A DNA stretch of 64,000 nucleotides from Flavobacteriales bacterium (GCA_016702645.1 JADJDP010000028.1:6081-70080), one strand, 5' to 3'; shown: positions 48,120 through 57,316, counted from the stretch's first letter. The notes: a model not told the origin generated them from the letters alone. Program-made: numbers and translations.

Positions 48120-49136
48120 TCACGCCATCACTTTCGCGAGGAACTCCTCAGGAGTTCGCCTCTGATCGCCATCGCCACCAATGCCTTTGCTGCGCAGATC
48201 GCACTGGCGCAAGTGGCGCTGCACTTCAGTGATCTTGGCCAGCGGGTAGTTGCGCGCTTGGGCCACGTAGTCCTTCACGAAGTAGGGGTTCACCTTCATG
48301 GCGGCGGCCATTTCCTGCTGGCTGCGGCCGGGTAGCGCATGCACCATGGCCAGCTTGGCGAAGTAGGTGTTGAGCGCACCCAGTGTGAGCGGCAGGGGAT
48401 TGTCCTTGGGGTCGTTTGCGAAGTGCTGTGCAATGCGCTGTGCCTTGGCGGCATTGCGCGTACCGATGGCGTTCTGCAGCTCGAACACGTTGTAGTCCTT
48501 GCTGATGCCAACGAAACGCTGGATCACCTCGCTGGTGATCGCGCCGCCTTCCTCGGTCACTAGGCAGAGCTTTTCCACCTCTTTCACGGCCTTGGCCAGA
48601 TCGCTGCCCAAATGGTTCGCGAGCAGTTCCGCTTCCGCAGCACCGAGCTTGCGCTTGTGGTTCTTGGCGAAGCTCACGAGCACGTCCGGTAGTTTGTCGT
48701 CGCGCACCTTGTCACTGGTGAAGACCACGCCGCCGCCTTTCTGCACGGTCTTCAAGATGCTCTTGCGGCCGTCCACTTTCTTGTGCTTGTAGGCGAGCAC
48801 GAGCACGGTGGTGGGCGTGGGCTTCGCCAGATAGGGCTCCAGCTTTTCCACTTGGTCGATCCGCCACGTCTGCAGTTCCCGCACCACCACCAGTTGCCGC
48901 TCCGCCATCATGGGGTAGCGCAAGCAGGTGTCCTTCACGGTATCGGGATCGCTGTCCCTGCCGTAGAGGATCGTCTGGTTGAAATCGCGTTCATGCTCCT
49001 GCACGCAGAGGTGCTCGATCTCCTCGGCGATGCGGTCGATAAAGAAGCTCTCCTCACCATGTAACAGGTACACGGGCTTGAAGTTGCCCGCACGCACGTC
49101 GAGCATCACCTTCTTGTAGTCATCGGTCGTGCTCAC
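48120..49136 (-). CDS. holA: DNA polymerase III subunit delta
   Basis: This 338-residue clamp-loader subunit opens the sliding clamp. The start is taken as the GTG at 49136, overlapping the upstream TGA (GTGA). Seen are NFKPVYLLHGEESFFIDRI and the degenerate P-loop-like opening, PMMAERQLVVVREL, PTTVLVLAYKHKKVDGR and the C-terminal helical domain with LQNAIGTRNAAKAQRIAQHF. In Bacteroidota, holA is often next to AMP nucleosidase and an HsdR-N-like gene, as here. The gene is intact and complements dnaX elsewhere in the window. Confidence 0.9.
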   Translation of the reverse strand: MSTTDDYKKVMLDVRAGNFKPVYLLHGEESFFIDRIAEEIEHLCVQEHERDFNQTILYGRDSDPDTVKDTCLRYPMMAERQLVVVRELQTWRIDQVEKLEPYLAKPTPTTVLVLAYKHKKVDGRKSILKTVQKGGGVVFTSDKVRDDKLPDVLVSFAKNHKRKLGAAEAELLANHLGSDLAKAVKEVEKLCLVTEEGGAITSEVIQRFVGISKDYNVFELQNAIGTRNAAKAQRIAQHFANDPKDNPLPLTLGALNTYFAKLAMVHALPGRSQQEMAAAMKVNPYFVKDYVAQARNYPLAKITEVQRHLRQCDLRSKGIGGDGDQRRTPEEFLAKVMA

Positions 49137-49906
49137 TCGAACCGAAGGTGTTTCACGCTGCGTCCACCACCGATGATCTCGCGCAAGGATTCGATGCCCA
49201 CGCGTACATGGGTTTCCACGAAGCCGCTGGTCACTTTGGCATCGCTCTCGCTGGTCTTCACACCCCATGGCACCATGGGTTGGTCGCTCACCAGGAGCAA
49301 CGCACCTGTGGGGATCTCGTTGGCGAAGCCCGTCATGAAAAGCGTGGCGGTTTCCATGTCGATCGCCATGGCGCGGAGCAGGCGCAGTCGCTCCTTGAAG
49401 GCATCATCATGTTCCCACACGCGGCGATTGGTGGTGTAAACGGAGCCGCTCCAATAGTCCAGCTCCATATCGCGGATCACATGGCTCACCGCGCGGTGGA
49501 TCATGAAGCTCGGCAGTGCCGGCAGTTCGGCTGGGAAATAATCGAGGCTGGTCCCCTCCCCGCGGATGGCAGCGATCGGCAGGACCAGGTCGCCCAAGGC
49601 GTTCTTCTTCTTCAACCCACCGCATTTACCCAGGAACAGCACGGCCTCGGGTTTCACCGCGCTCAGCAGGTCCATCATGGTGGCGGCATTGGGGCTTCCC
49701 ATGCCGAAGTTGATCATCACCATATCCTCCGCCACGGCAACCTTCGTGGCCTTGTCCTTCACGGGCACGGTGGCACCCGTAAGCTTGCAGAAGATGTCCA
49801 GGTAGTTGTCGAAGTTGGTGAGCAGCACATGCCGCTTGAAGGCTTCCAACGGTAGGCCGGTATAGCGGGGGAGCCAGTTGGTGACGATATCTTCCTTGGT
49901 GCGCAC
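49133..49906 (-). CDS. AMP nucleosidase (short, Bacteroidota type)
   Basis: This 257-residue enzyme cleaves AMP to adenine and ribose 5-phosphate. The length and sequence match the short family common in Bacteroidota: TKEDIVTNWLPRYTG start, INFGMGSPNAATMMDLLSAV, LFLGKCGGLKKKN, RGEGTSLDYFP, SVYTTNRRVWEHDDAFK and the nucleoside phosphorylase-type MAIDMETATLF. Start is GTG at 49906 because the family begins at VRTKED; a longer reading frame crosses the divergent neighbour. Only 9 bp separate it from that neighbour's start. Its stop overlaps the holA start. Confidence 0.92.
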   Translation of the reverse strand: MRTKEDIVTNWLPRYTGLPLEAFKRHVLLTNFDNYLDIFCKLTGATVPVKDKATKVAVAEDMVMINFGMGSPNAATMMDLLSAVKPEAVLFLGKCGGLKKKNALGDLVLPIAAIRGEGTSLDYFPAELPALPSFMIHRAVSHVIRDMELDYWSGSVYTTNRRVWEHDDAFKERLRLLRAMAIDMETATLFMTGFANEIPTGALLLVSDQPMVPWGVKTSESDAKVTSGFVETHVRVGIESLREIIGGGRSVKHLRFE

Positions 49907-49915
49907 TTTTGTTCG

Positions 49916-50389
49916 GTGGACGTGAACGACCTGCCCGTATTGGACCTGCCCGACCACGGCGTCAAACTTAGGCACGATGCCGATGGGGAACGGGTCTTCG
50001 ATCCCATCCGCCGCAAGTGGGTGCAACTCACGCCGGAGGAATGGGTGCGCCAGCACTTCCTCAACCATCTGGTGCATGATCTGGGGTGCCCGGCTTCCTT
50101 GATCGCTGTGGAGAAGTCGCTCGTATTGAACGAACTGGCGAAAAGAGCCGACATCGTGGTGCATGCGGCCGATGGCCGTGCGGTGGCGCTGGTCGAGTGC
50201 AAGGCACCAGGCGTGCGGATCACCCAAGCCACCTTCGAACAAGCTGCGCGCTACAATGTTGTTTTCAAGGTGCGTTACCTGCTTGTTACGAACGGCCTCC
50301 GTCACTATTGCTGCCGCATCGATCATTCGAACGGCAGCGTGGATTTCGTCGTGGATATCCCGCACCACACCACCCTTAGCGCCCCCTGA
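49916..50389 (+). CDS. Stand-alone HsdR N-terminal (type I restriction R-like) nuclease-domain protein
   Basis: This 157-residue protein matches the HSDR_N domain, usually the N-terminus of type I restriction R subunits, but here it is the entire protein. It reads FDPIRRKWVQLTPEEWVRQHFLNHL, then KRADIVVHAADGRAVALVECKAP, a PD-(D/E)xK-like Asp...GluCysLys core, and YLLVTNGLRHYCC. There is no helicase or modification subunit nearby. GTG start at 49916; GTG at 49922 is also possible. It is divergent from AMP nucleosidase by 9 bp and is 20 bp upstream of the subtilase gene. Nuclease activity and any DNA-repair or defence role are inference. Confidence 0.82.
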   Translation: MDVNDLPVLDLPDHGVKLRHDADGERVFDPIRRKWVQLTPEEWVRQHFLNHLVHDLGCPASLIAVEKSLVLNELAKRADIVVHAADGRAVALVECKAPGVRITQATFEQAARYNVVFKVRYLLVTNGLRHYCCRIDHSNGSVDFVVDIPHHTTLSAP

Positions 50390-50409
50390 TGCGCCTCTAC
50401 CTTTAGCCC

Positions 50410-53025
50410 ATGAAACAACGTGGATCGCTCCTGTTCGTGCTGGTGGTTGCCAGCGTCGGCGTCCTTGCGCAAGAGAAGCGGAAGATCGACTTCCAACTGG
50501 ACCATTTCCTCCAAAAGCAGCATGCTGCGGGTGAAGAGATCGATCTTTTCATCCATGGATCCGTGACCGCGGTAAGCGATGCCGTGCGTGCCAACGGAGG
50601 TATGGTGAAGATGAGTTTGGGCCGCTTGGTGAGCGCTCGTTTGCCGATAGCGAACGTTCGGGCACTGGCCGGATCACCGGCTGTGGAGAGTTTCGAGTTC
50701 AGCATGGACCGGGTGCATCAGTTGAACGACAGCGCGCGTGTGAAGGCCCGGGTGAACCAGGTGCAGGCGGGTCTATCGCCCCTGCCACAGGGCTATGACG
50801 GAAAGGACGTGGTGGTAGGGATCATCGATACGGGGTTGGACCATGAGCACCCTGACTTCAACAACAGCGATGGCACTACGCGCGTGGCCTACTACTGGGA
50901 CCAAACCGTTAGCGGTTCAGGTACACCACCTGAGTTCGGCTATGGTCGCGAATGGAACAGCGCGCAGATCGATGCAGGACAGATCACCGTAACGGACAAT
51001 AGCGGCCATGGTACGAACGTGACGGGGGCTGCAGCCGGCAACGGCCTGGCCTCCGGTCATCATAAGGGTGCGGCACCTGCGGCGGACATCATCGTGGTGA
51101 ACAGTGGCGGGGCCAACTTCCGAGCTTCAGTGGCCGACGCGGTCAAGTACATTTTCGATCGGGCGGGCATGATGGGTAAACCAGCGGTCGTGAACGCGAG
51201 CTTGGGGACCTACTCCGGATCGCACGATGGAAAGGACGCTGCGGCGCTCTTCATCGACAGCCTTGTCACCGCCGAACGGGGACGAGCCATGGTGTGCGCA
51301 GGCGGTAACCTCAACCAATATTTCCCGATCCATACCCGCCATGTGGTGGATAGCGATACCAGCTTCACATGGTTCACCACCAACGAGAACCCGGCCCCCT
51401 ACAACATTTTCGAGTTCCCCAACCTGTACTTCGAGCTCTGGGCGGATCTGGCCGACTTCACCAACGTTCAGTACGCTGTTGGAGCCGATCGCGTCCAGCC
51501 CACCCTGGCATACCGGGGACGTACGGCTTTCCACAATGTCACGGAGAACTTGGGGACCGTTATCAATGCGCCGCTGGTGAGCCTGAGCGGAAACACGCTT
51601 GGCACCGTGCAGTTCTTCGCGCAACAGCGTGGAGCGCAAGTGCAATTGCAAGTGCTCATGGCTGCGCCGGATTCAGCGGCCTACAACTGGCGCTTCATGA
51701 GCACCGGCAGTGGCAGCTTCGATATCTGGACGCTCACCACCATCACCGCGACCAGCAATGTCCTGGGTCCGGTCCTCGCGGGTGCGCTCTCACTACCCTT
51801 CCCCACGGCGGCTCAGTACCCGCCCATGGCGAACTATGTGCAACCGGACCTCAACGAGCACATCGTGGATTCGTGGGCATGCAGCGACAAGACCTTCACG
51901 GTGGCCAACTACATCAATCAGTCGATCTATCCTGCGTATGACGGAAGCATTGTGGACCTGGGTACGGTGCCCTACACGATCTCCGTTACCAGCAGCGCTG
52001 GCCCCACACGAGATCTGCGTTGGAAGCCCGATATCGCTGCTCCGGGTGATTACACCATGAGCGCGGGTTCTGCTCCAGCGCTCGCATGGTTGATCGCGAA
52101 CGAACCGTTCAAGGTGGATCCCTGCGGTTGGCACATGCGCGATGGTGGAACCTCGATGGCCTCGCCCGTGGTGGCCGGTGCCGTGGCACTGTACCTGCAG
52201 AAATGTCCCAACGCCAGCTGGGAACAGATCCGACAGGCCTTCCTGAGCACCACCATCGTTGATGCGCTCACCGGGTCCGTACCCAATAACCGTTTCGGTC
52301 TAGGTCGTGTACATGCCTTCGATGCGTTGGTGACCTCCAACCTGCCCGACATCGTTGTGACCGCGACGGATGATGAGATGTGCTCGAACGAAGCCGTGGA
52401 AGTGAGCGCACCGGCTGGTTACGATGCCTACCTGTGGAGCAACGGCAGCACCGAGAACCCCACTACCTACACGGGTCCGGGACCACTCACGGTCGTTGCC
52501 AGTACAGCCACCGGTTGTGCGCACAGCAACGAGCTCACCTTCACCGTGCTGCCCGCACCGCCCGCGCCGGTTATCAGTGCCAACGGTCTTGTGCTCACCA
52601 GTTCCGTTGGCCCGAACTACCAATGGTTCCTCAACGATGTTGCCATCGGCGGCGCTAACGATCAGGTGTATGTCGCCGGTTCTTCCGGCTCCTACACGGT
52701 GAGTGTCACCGATGCGAACGGCTGCTCCGCGACAAGCGCACCGGAGGATGTCCTTGTCACCGGCATCAACGAGGTGGCAGCGCAGGGCTTCGCACTGTGG
52801 CCTTCACCTGCGCATGACATGATAACGGTACGCGTGCCAGCAGGAAGCGCATCGGAAGTAAGCGTGATGATCACCGATGCCAGCGGCCGCCGGGTGATGG
52901 AGCAACGCGCTCCTTACGCGAGTAACGTGCAACTGTCTCTGGCAGGGCTGGCCAACGGAACGTACACGGTGCTCGTTGTGCATGGTGATCTGCGTTGGGA
53001 AACGAGGTTCGTGAAGTTGCCCTGA
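50410..53025 (+). CDS. T9SS-secreted S8 family serine peptidase (subtilase)
   Basis: This 871-residue secreted protease has a signal peptide ending GVLAQ, a propeptide-like region and the subtilase triad: Asp140 in VGIIDTGLDHEHPDF, His200 in DNSGHGTNVTGAA and Ser582 in DGGTSMASPVVAGAVALY. About 380 residues separate His and Ser, much more than in plain subtilisins (roughly 150), so a large inserted beta domain is likely. After the catalytic domain come two Ig-like modules (CSNEAVEVSAPAGYDAYLW and the WFLNDVAIGG segment). A T9SS type A sorting domain ends the protein (FALWPSPAHDMITV ... LANGTYTVLVV). A strong terminator follows. Confidence 0.92.
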   Translation: MKQRGSLLFVLVVASVGVLAQEKRKIDFQLDHFLQKQHAAGEEIDLFIHGSVTAVSDAVRANGGMVKMSLGRLVSARLPIANVRALAGSPAVESFEFSMDRVHQLNDSARVKARVNQVQAGLSPLPQGYDGKDVVVGIIDTGLDHEHPDFNNSDGTTRVAYYWDQTVSGSGTPPEFGYGREWNSAQIDAGQITVTDNSGHGTNVTGAAAGNGLASGHHKGAAPAADIIVVNSGGANFRASVADAVKYIFDRAGMMGKPAVVNASLGTYSGSHDGKDAAALFIDSLVTAERGRAMVCAGGNLNQYFPIHTRHVVDSDTSFTWFTTNENPAPYNIFEFPNLYFELWADLADFTNVQYAVGADRVQPTLAYRGRTAFHNVTENLGTVINAPLVSLSGNTLGTVQFFAQQRGAQVQLQVLMAAPDSAAYNWRFMSTGSGSFDIWTLTTITATSNVLGPVLAGALSLPFPTAAQYPPMANYVQPDLNEHIVDSWACSDKTFTVANYINQSIYPAYDGSIVDLGTVPYTISVTSSAGPTRDLRWKPDIAAPGDYTMSAGSAPALAWLIANEPFKVDPCGWHMRDGGTSMASPVVAGAVALYLQKCPNASWEQIRQAFLSTTIVDALTGSVPNNRFGLGRVHAFDALVTSNLPDIVVTATDDEMCSNEAVEVSAPAGYDAYLWSNGSTENPTTYTGPGPLTVVASTATGCAHSNELTFTVLPAPPAPVISANGLVLTSSVGPNYQWFLNDVAIGGANDQVYVAGSSGSYTVSVTDANGCSATSAPEDVLVTGINEVAAQGFALWPSPAHDMITVRVPAGSASEVSVMITDASGRRVMEQRAPYASNVQLSLAGLANGTYTVLVVHGDLRWETRFVKLP

Positions 53026-53038
53026 GCGATCCAACCTC

Positions 53039-53076
53039 AACAGAAAGGCCCGCGACTTGTCGCGGGCCTTTCTGTT
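53039..53076. terminator. Strong bidirectional terminator
   Basis: AACAGAAAGGCCCGCGAC and GTCGCGGGCCTTTCTGTT form a perfect 18-bp inverted repeat with a TT loop. A- and T-rich ends let it serve both the subtilase (+) and the CotH gene (-), which converge on it. Confidence 0.92.
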
Positions 53077-53091
53077 GGAACGAAGGATCCG

Positions 53092-55422
53092 TTAGTGCGT
53101 CACCAACAACTTGATCGCGCCTGCTTCATGGCGCACGGTGTAGCTACCCGCATCCCATGAAAAGGCATCGATCGTCGTGCGGCCGACCACGCGACCTTCC
53201 CACACGCGGCGGGCAAGCGCATCGTACACCACTACTTGCACCGGTGCGTCAGTGGTGAAGGTGACCTGGTCGCGCACGGGGTTCGGGAACGCTGCGAAGT
53301 GGATGGTGTTGCCGATCTCCTCCACAACGGCCACCGTGTTGTTGTTCGCGTTGAAGGTGGGTTCTTGGATCACGAAGGGACCCGTGCCATTGGGTACGCG
53401 TGCAAAGCCTTGATCCGAGACCTGTTCACCGAAGGTGATCTGGTCCATCACTTCGCCGTTGGCAGCGGTGAGCCACACCTGTTCGCCACTGGCGGTGAGC
53501 TTGAAGCCCGCGTGATTGTCGCCTTGACTACCGTCGTCATCGGCCCATACGATCATGTAGCCATTGCCGGGGATCACCGAGCCTTCGGGGAACTGCCATT
53601 TGTAGATGTCGCCCAGCTCATCGCTCAACCAGCCACCGCTCAGGTCCACGTTGCTACCGGTGGTGTTGAAGAGTTCCACCCAATCGCTGTATTCGCTGTA
53701 GTTGTCCATGACGGTGACCGTGTTCTGCGCCATCAACTCGTTGATCCGCACGGGCGGGTTCGTCATGAGCGTGTAGGTGACCTGGTACACGTACGTATCG
53801 TGCTCGGCACCAACGGGATCATAGCTCACGCTCAGCGCCGCGTTGTTGGCCGCGGCCTGCACGTAGTAGCGCATGTAGCTGGCCGCGTTCGATGCCGGCA
53901 GGTTCGCTGCGTACACGCCGTCACCAGCGGCACCATCATCGTGCGCGCCATCATCGTACATGGGCATTTTGCTGAAGCGACCGTAGAGCCCGTTGCTGTA
54001 GTAGAGCGTGACCGAGGAAATGCCGTTGGTGCTGGTGACGGTTGTGCGCACGAGCGGGCTATCCGTTTGCACGGGGGCCTGCCATTGTGTGCCGTTCACA
54101 CTGTGATAGGTGTTGCTGATCACCGGGGCCACTTGCGCCACTTCACTGTTCGCGAGCAGGTTGTTGCGCCTGTTGGTGATGAAGTTCTGCAGGTAGGTCA
54201 GTTCGTTCGTGTAGGCCGTGTATGTGTAGAGCTTCTTCGGATCCGCCTGCACTTCGGCGTTTATCAACGAGTTGTACTCTGCGATGAGCGCATTGAAGCT
54301 GCTGCTCTGCATCTTCTCGCTTATGATGGTGCGCATGTGCGCGAGGTAGCGCTGGCGGATGCTGGGGACCGCGAGCAACTTGTTGAGCAGGGGATAGTTG
54401 GCATTGTCGGCATGGTAGAACGGGCTCCAGTTCACCGCGTTGTTCTTCATCACGCTGTTGCCATCGAATTCCTGGGGCGTCATGCGGCCGGTTTCAACAT
54501 CCCAATAATGGTAGTAGTCCATCTTGCCCTTGTACACGTAGCTGTCGTCGTCGCTGAAGGCGATCTCGCTGGCAAGGAACCACAGCGTTCGGTCCAGGTC
54601 GATGTACTTGTCGATGCTGTCCGCAAGCTGTCCGCTGGGCAATAGGTTGAGTTTCTGGCACGTGAGCACGAGTTTGTCCCACGGCTGCACTTGTTCGCTC
54701 CGCTTCAGCGTGTAATAGGTCTTGTAGGTGGTGGTATCGGGCCCTAGGTTGTTGAACGCGGTGGTACCATCGCCCCAACCCGGACTACCCATGCCGGTCG
54801 GACGATCGGCTCGCCAGAGAATGCCGTCGTTGCTGAACCACCACTGCTTCACGAAGTCACTGTTGATCTGCTGCACATTGGGGTACAGGCCCCAACTGGC
54901 ACCGTTGATATTGAGGTGGATGAAGTTGGCCTGTGCGGCGGGTACGTGGTCCCGGATAAGTTCCAGGTACACTACCTCGCGTAGGAAGCTGGGATCCTCG
55001 AAGGCGTTGTTGAAGTTGAGCGTTTGGTAGCCCATGAGGTCGAGCGAATCATGGGTGAAGTCCATCGAGACGCCGAAGGATTTCTTTTGCGAAGTGCCCG
55101 GAAGCATGCTGTAGCTCGTTTGCCCCTTGAACTGAACACCCACCCCGTTGTAGGTCACGCCGTCCACCACCATGGTGGCAGCGAGATCGGTGTTGCTGTT
55201 GTAGTTGGTGGTGAGCAACGACCAGTAGTTCGACTGCGTGAAGGTGAGATCCACGGTACGGATCAAGTCCTTCTGGTACAACCCGGCGCTGGGCAGGCCG
55301 CCGGAGCGAATTCGATGACCATCCGGTGTAAAGTACATCTGGTCCGGAAGGTCTTGGGCAAGAACGGGCATTGCGCCTGCGAGGGAAAGGCACGCCAGGA
55401 GGGGAAGGGTTCTCACGTTCAT
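53092..55422 (-). CDS. CotH-kinase family protein with lamin-tail domain and T9SS signal
   Basis: This 776-residue secreted protein begins with a signal peptide ending PVLAQ (start ATG of MNVRTLPL, not the upstream GTG). The CotH-type kinase region spans about residues 20-410: GVGVQFKGQTSYSMLPG, KKSFGVSMDF, then FSDDDSYVYKGKMDYYHYW and TPQEFDGNSVM, the latter two with acidic metal-binding-like residues. A region with a Tyr-rich strand, a lamin-tail-like LTD domain (INELMAQNTV ... DWVELFNTTGSNVDLSGG) and a T9SS type A sorting domain (FAAFPNPVRDQVTF) follow. In Bacillus, CotH phosphorylates spore-coat proteins; here an extracellular kinase of surface proteins is possible but unproven. Confidence 0.85.
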   Translation of the reverse strand: MNVRTLPLLACLSLAGAMPVLAQDLPDQMYFTPDGHRIRSGGLPSAGLYQKDLIRTVDLTFTQSNYWSLLTTNYNSNTDLAATMVVDGVTYNGVGVQFKGQTSYSMLPGTSQKKSFGVSMDFTHDSLDLMGYQTLNFNNAFEDPSFLREVVYLELIRDHVPAAQANFIHLNINGASWGLYPNVQQINSDFVKQWWFSNDGILWRADRPTGMGSPGWGDGTTAFNNLGPDTTTYKTYYTLKRSEQVQPWDKLVLTCQKLNLLPSGQLADSIDKYIDLDRTLWFLASEIAFSDDDSYVYKGKMDYYHYWDVETGRMTPQEFDGNSVMKNNAVNWSPFYHADNANYPLLNKLLAVPSIRQRYLAHMRTIISEKMQSSSFNALIAEYNSLINAEVQADPKKLYTYTAYTNELTYLQNFITNRRNNLLANSEVAQVAPVISNTYHSVNGTQWQAPVQTDSPLVRTTVTSTNGISSVTLYYSNGLYGRFSKMPMYDDGAHDDGAAGDGVYAANLPASNAASYMRYYVQAAANNAALSVSYDPVGAEHDTYVYQVTYTLMTNPPVRINELMAQNTVTVMDNYSEYSDWVELFNTTGSNVDLSGGWLSDELGDIYKWQFPEGSVIPGNGYMIVWADDDGSQGDNHAGFKLTASGEQVWLTAANGEVMDQITFGEQVSDQGFARVPNGTGPFVIQEPTFNANNNTVAVVEEIGNTIHFAAFPNPVRDQVTFTTDAPVQVVVYDALARRVWEGRVVGRTTIDAFSWDAGSYTVRHEAGAIKLLVTH

Positions 55423-55561
55423 CAGGCAGGTTTTGATGCGCACTTAACGCGCTCGTTACGCAGCGTTGACGGCGAATTAACCCCGAGGTTCGATCTCGAT
55501 CCGGCCAGGATCGTCCGAAGGCTCGATCCGGCCGGTGGATCGCGCACTGATCACGACCGGC

Positions 55562-56320
55562 TTAGCGCACGCCTCGATAGAGCCTGTTGGCCAAGTAGGC
55601 CCACAGGGTGGGGTGATTCCAACGACGGCTTGGGCCAATGGCCTGCTTCGGGTTCGCTTTTCCGGCCACCACTTCGTGAACAGCTTCCGCCATCAATTTG
55701 CTTCCCACCGCCATCTGCATGACGGGATAAGTGGCGAAATTGTCCTTGACAGTCGGTGCGATCAAGGCTTGGCGCAGGATGCCGCCGGTATCCACTCCTG
55801 CATCCACCAAATGGACGGTTACGCCACAGTGCTCCCGATCACCCATGGCCAACGCCCAGTAGGCACCATGCACGCCACGGTACATCGGGGTGATGCCGAC
55901 GTGCGTGTTCAGGACGGGGACGCCCAATGCTGCGATCGTCTTTTCAGAGAGGATGCGTGTTCCGTTGATCACGACCACCCTGGGCGAAAGCGTTCTTACC
56001 AACTCCCAGCAAACCGGGTCGTTCACCGATGGCACGGTCCCGCTAGCAGCAATGGGCGCATCGGAGGCATGGTGTTCCAACAGGATCTCCTGGCGCCGTG
56101 CGCCGGACATCCAACCCAAGGGTTTGGCCACCAGGAGTTGGAATAGCGCCTGCCCGATCACCTGCCAAAGCCCTAGGCGACGCATGCGCGAACGAAGTAA
56201 GTGGGTTGTCGTGGGTGGTTGCTCATGCACCACGCGCACATCGAAGTCCTGCTTGAGCGCATGATAGAGGATCGCCGTTGCGGAACCTTCCCTGCCTAGT
56301 AGCACGATCCGTTCACCCAT
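55562..56320 (-). CDS. Formyltransferase-family protein (possible sugar N-formyltransferase)
   Basis: This 252-residue protein has the formyltransferase fold: N138 and H140 in VLNTHVGITPMYRG and D177 in HLVDAGVDTGG match the Asn-His-Asp catalytic set of 10-formyl-tetrahydrofolate-dependent formyltransferases. It lacks the C-terminal tRNA-binding domain of Fmt (about 310 residues), so a small-molecule acceptor is more likely, such as an amino sugar in a surface glycan. It overlaps the upstream deacetylase gene by 8 bp and is the last gene of a four-gene operon. Substrate identity is inference. Confidence 0.8.
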   Translation of the reverse strand: MGERIVLLGREGSATAILYHALKQDFDVRVVHEQPPTTTHLLRSRMRRLGLWQVIGQALFQLLVAKPLGWMSGARRQEILLEHHASDAPIAASGTVPSVNDPVCWELVRTLSPRVVVINGTRILSEKTIAALGVPVLNTHVGITPMYRGVHGAYWALAMGDREHCGVTVHLVDAGVDTGGILRQALIAPTVKDNFATYPVMQMAVGSKLMAEAVHEVVAGKANPKQAIGPSRRWNHPTLWAYLANRLYRGVR

Positions 56321-57299
56321 GGTCGACGCTTGCGCGTTGGGCTAGTTCGCTCATGCTGCAACTCTCGAATCCATGATCGCGATGCAATCGGTCGTAATGC
56401 GCGAGGATCCGCTCCAGCATGCGCATGTTCTCTTCCAGATCACTGCCGAAGTTGTGCGGATGCCACCATAAATGGAAGAGCGTGCCGGTCTTCGCTGCGC
56501 GATCCATTGCCCGTGTAATGCGGCGCAGCTTGAGACTGTCGAGCATGCGGTACCGGGAGCTGTAGGGACGCAGGAAACGACTGCTCGGGAGGTTCACGGG
56601 CAGTGTTGAGTTCTCCGTTGGGATCGGGTGAACGTTCGGCCCGCTCAGGTCGAACCATGTATCCAGCAACCGGAGCGCTCGCCTGAACTGCGATTCGTCC
56701 TCCTTGTTCCGTGCGCGGTACAACCAGCCTCGCTCGTTGCCGCGATAGGCGACAATACCGTGCTCCTTGCATATGTCAAGGTAGCGCTCGTTGTATTGGT
56801 TGCGAGGGAACACGAAGCTCTTCAGGTCGATCCCGAAGCTGTGCGCGGCATTCATCGCGGCCCGCAGGTCCGCAGCGAATTCGGCTTCGGTCTGGCCGTT
56901 CTCGAGGCAGTAGTAGTGCGAGAAGGTGTGGCAGGCGATCTCGTGCGCGGGATGTTCTTTGATCTCGTGGATCAACGATGCCCCGTAGTGGTAGGGGTCG
57001 TTGAGTTCATCGGCACCGATCGCATCGATATGGCCGTTGTACGGCGAAAGATCGCGGGTCGTATAACCCGGTTTCAGTTCAGGTAAGGAACGCATCAGAT
57101 CGTCCTTCCTATCGAAGAACAAGAGACCGACCGTTGCGAACGTGGCCTTCACCCCGTGCGCATCGAAGGCATCGAGCATGCGTGGCAATGCTTGGCGCAC
57201 ACCGAGGATGTTCGCTCCATAGCCTTGGATGGTGCGCTTGTCGCGCATGCCCCAGAAGAGCTCGAAGTCGAGTGAGATGACGAAGGCACCCTGGGCCAT
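56313..57299 (-). CDS. Polysaccharide deacetylase-family protein
   Basis: This 328-residue NodB-fold enzyme has the opening SLDFELFWG (residues 9-17, metal-binding Asp), HTFSH at residues 124-128 (HxxxH metal ligands), FVFPRNQYN and a late LWWHPHNFGSD. Such metal-dependent enzymes remove acetyl or formyl groups from N-acyl sugars. It starts ATG at 57299, 17 bp after the amidohydrolase, with a TACTTTCG box in the gap. It is coupled to the formyltransferase. The pairing recalls ArnA/ArnD, where one formylates and the other deformylates an amino sugar of LPS. Confidence 0.85.
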   Translation of the reverse strand: MAQGAFVISLDFELFWGMRDKRTIQGYGANILGVRQALPRMLDAFDAHGVKATFATVGLLFFDRKDDLMRSLPELKPGYTTRDLSPYNGHIDAIGADELNDPYHYGASLIHEIKEHPAHEIACHTFSHYYCLENGQTEAEFAADLRAAMNAAHSFGIDLKSFVFPRNQYNERYLDICKEHGIVAYRGNERGWLYRARNKEDESQFRRALRLLDTWFDLSGPNVHPIPTENSTLPVNLPSSRFLRPYSSRYRMLDSLKLRRITRAMDRAAKTGTLFHLWWHPHNFGSDLEENMRMLERILAHYDRLHRDHGFESCSMSELAQRASVDHG

Positions 57300-57305
57300 G
57301 GTGGT

Positions 57306-57313
57306 CGAAAGTA
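57306..57313 (-). promoter_or_regulatory. -7-like box before the deacetylase gene
   Basis: TACTTTCG (minus strand) lies in the 17-bp gap, only 6 bp before the deacetylase ATG. It could allow an internal, nearly leaderless transcript in addition to operon read-through. Confidence 0.3.
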
Positions 57314-57316
57314 GCG

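Noticed and set aside
49907..50368. Long N-terminal extension of AMP nucleosidase
   Set aside because: The extension overlaps the divergent HsdR-N-like gene, and the family starts at VRTKED; GTG at 49906 gives the normal 257 residues.
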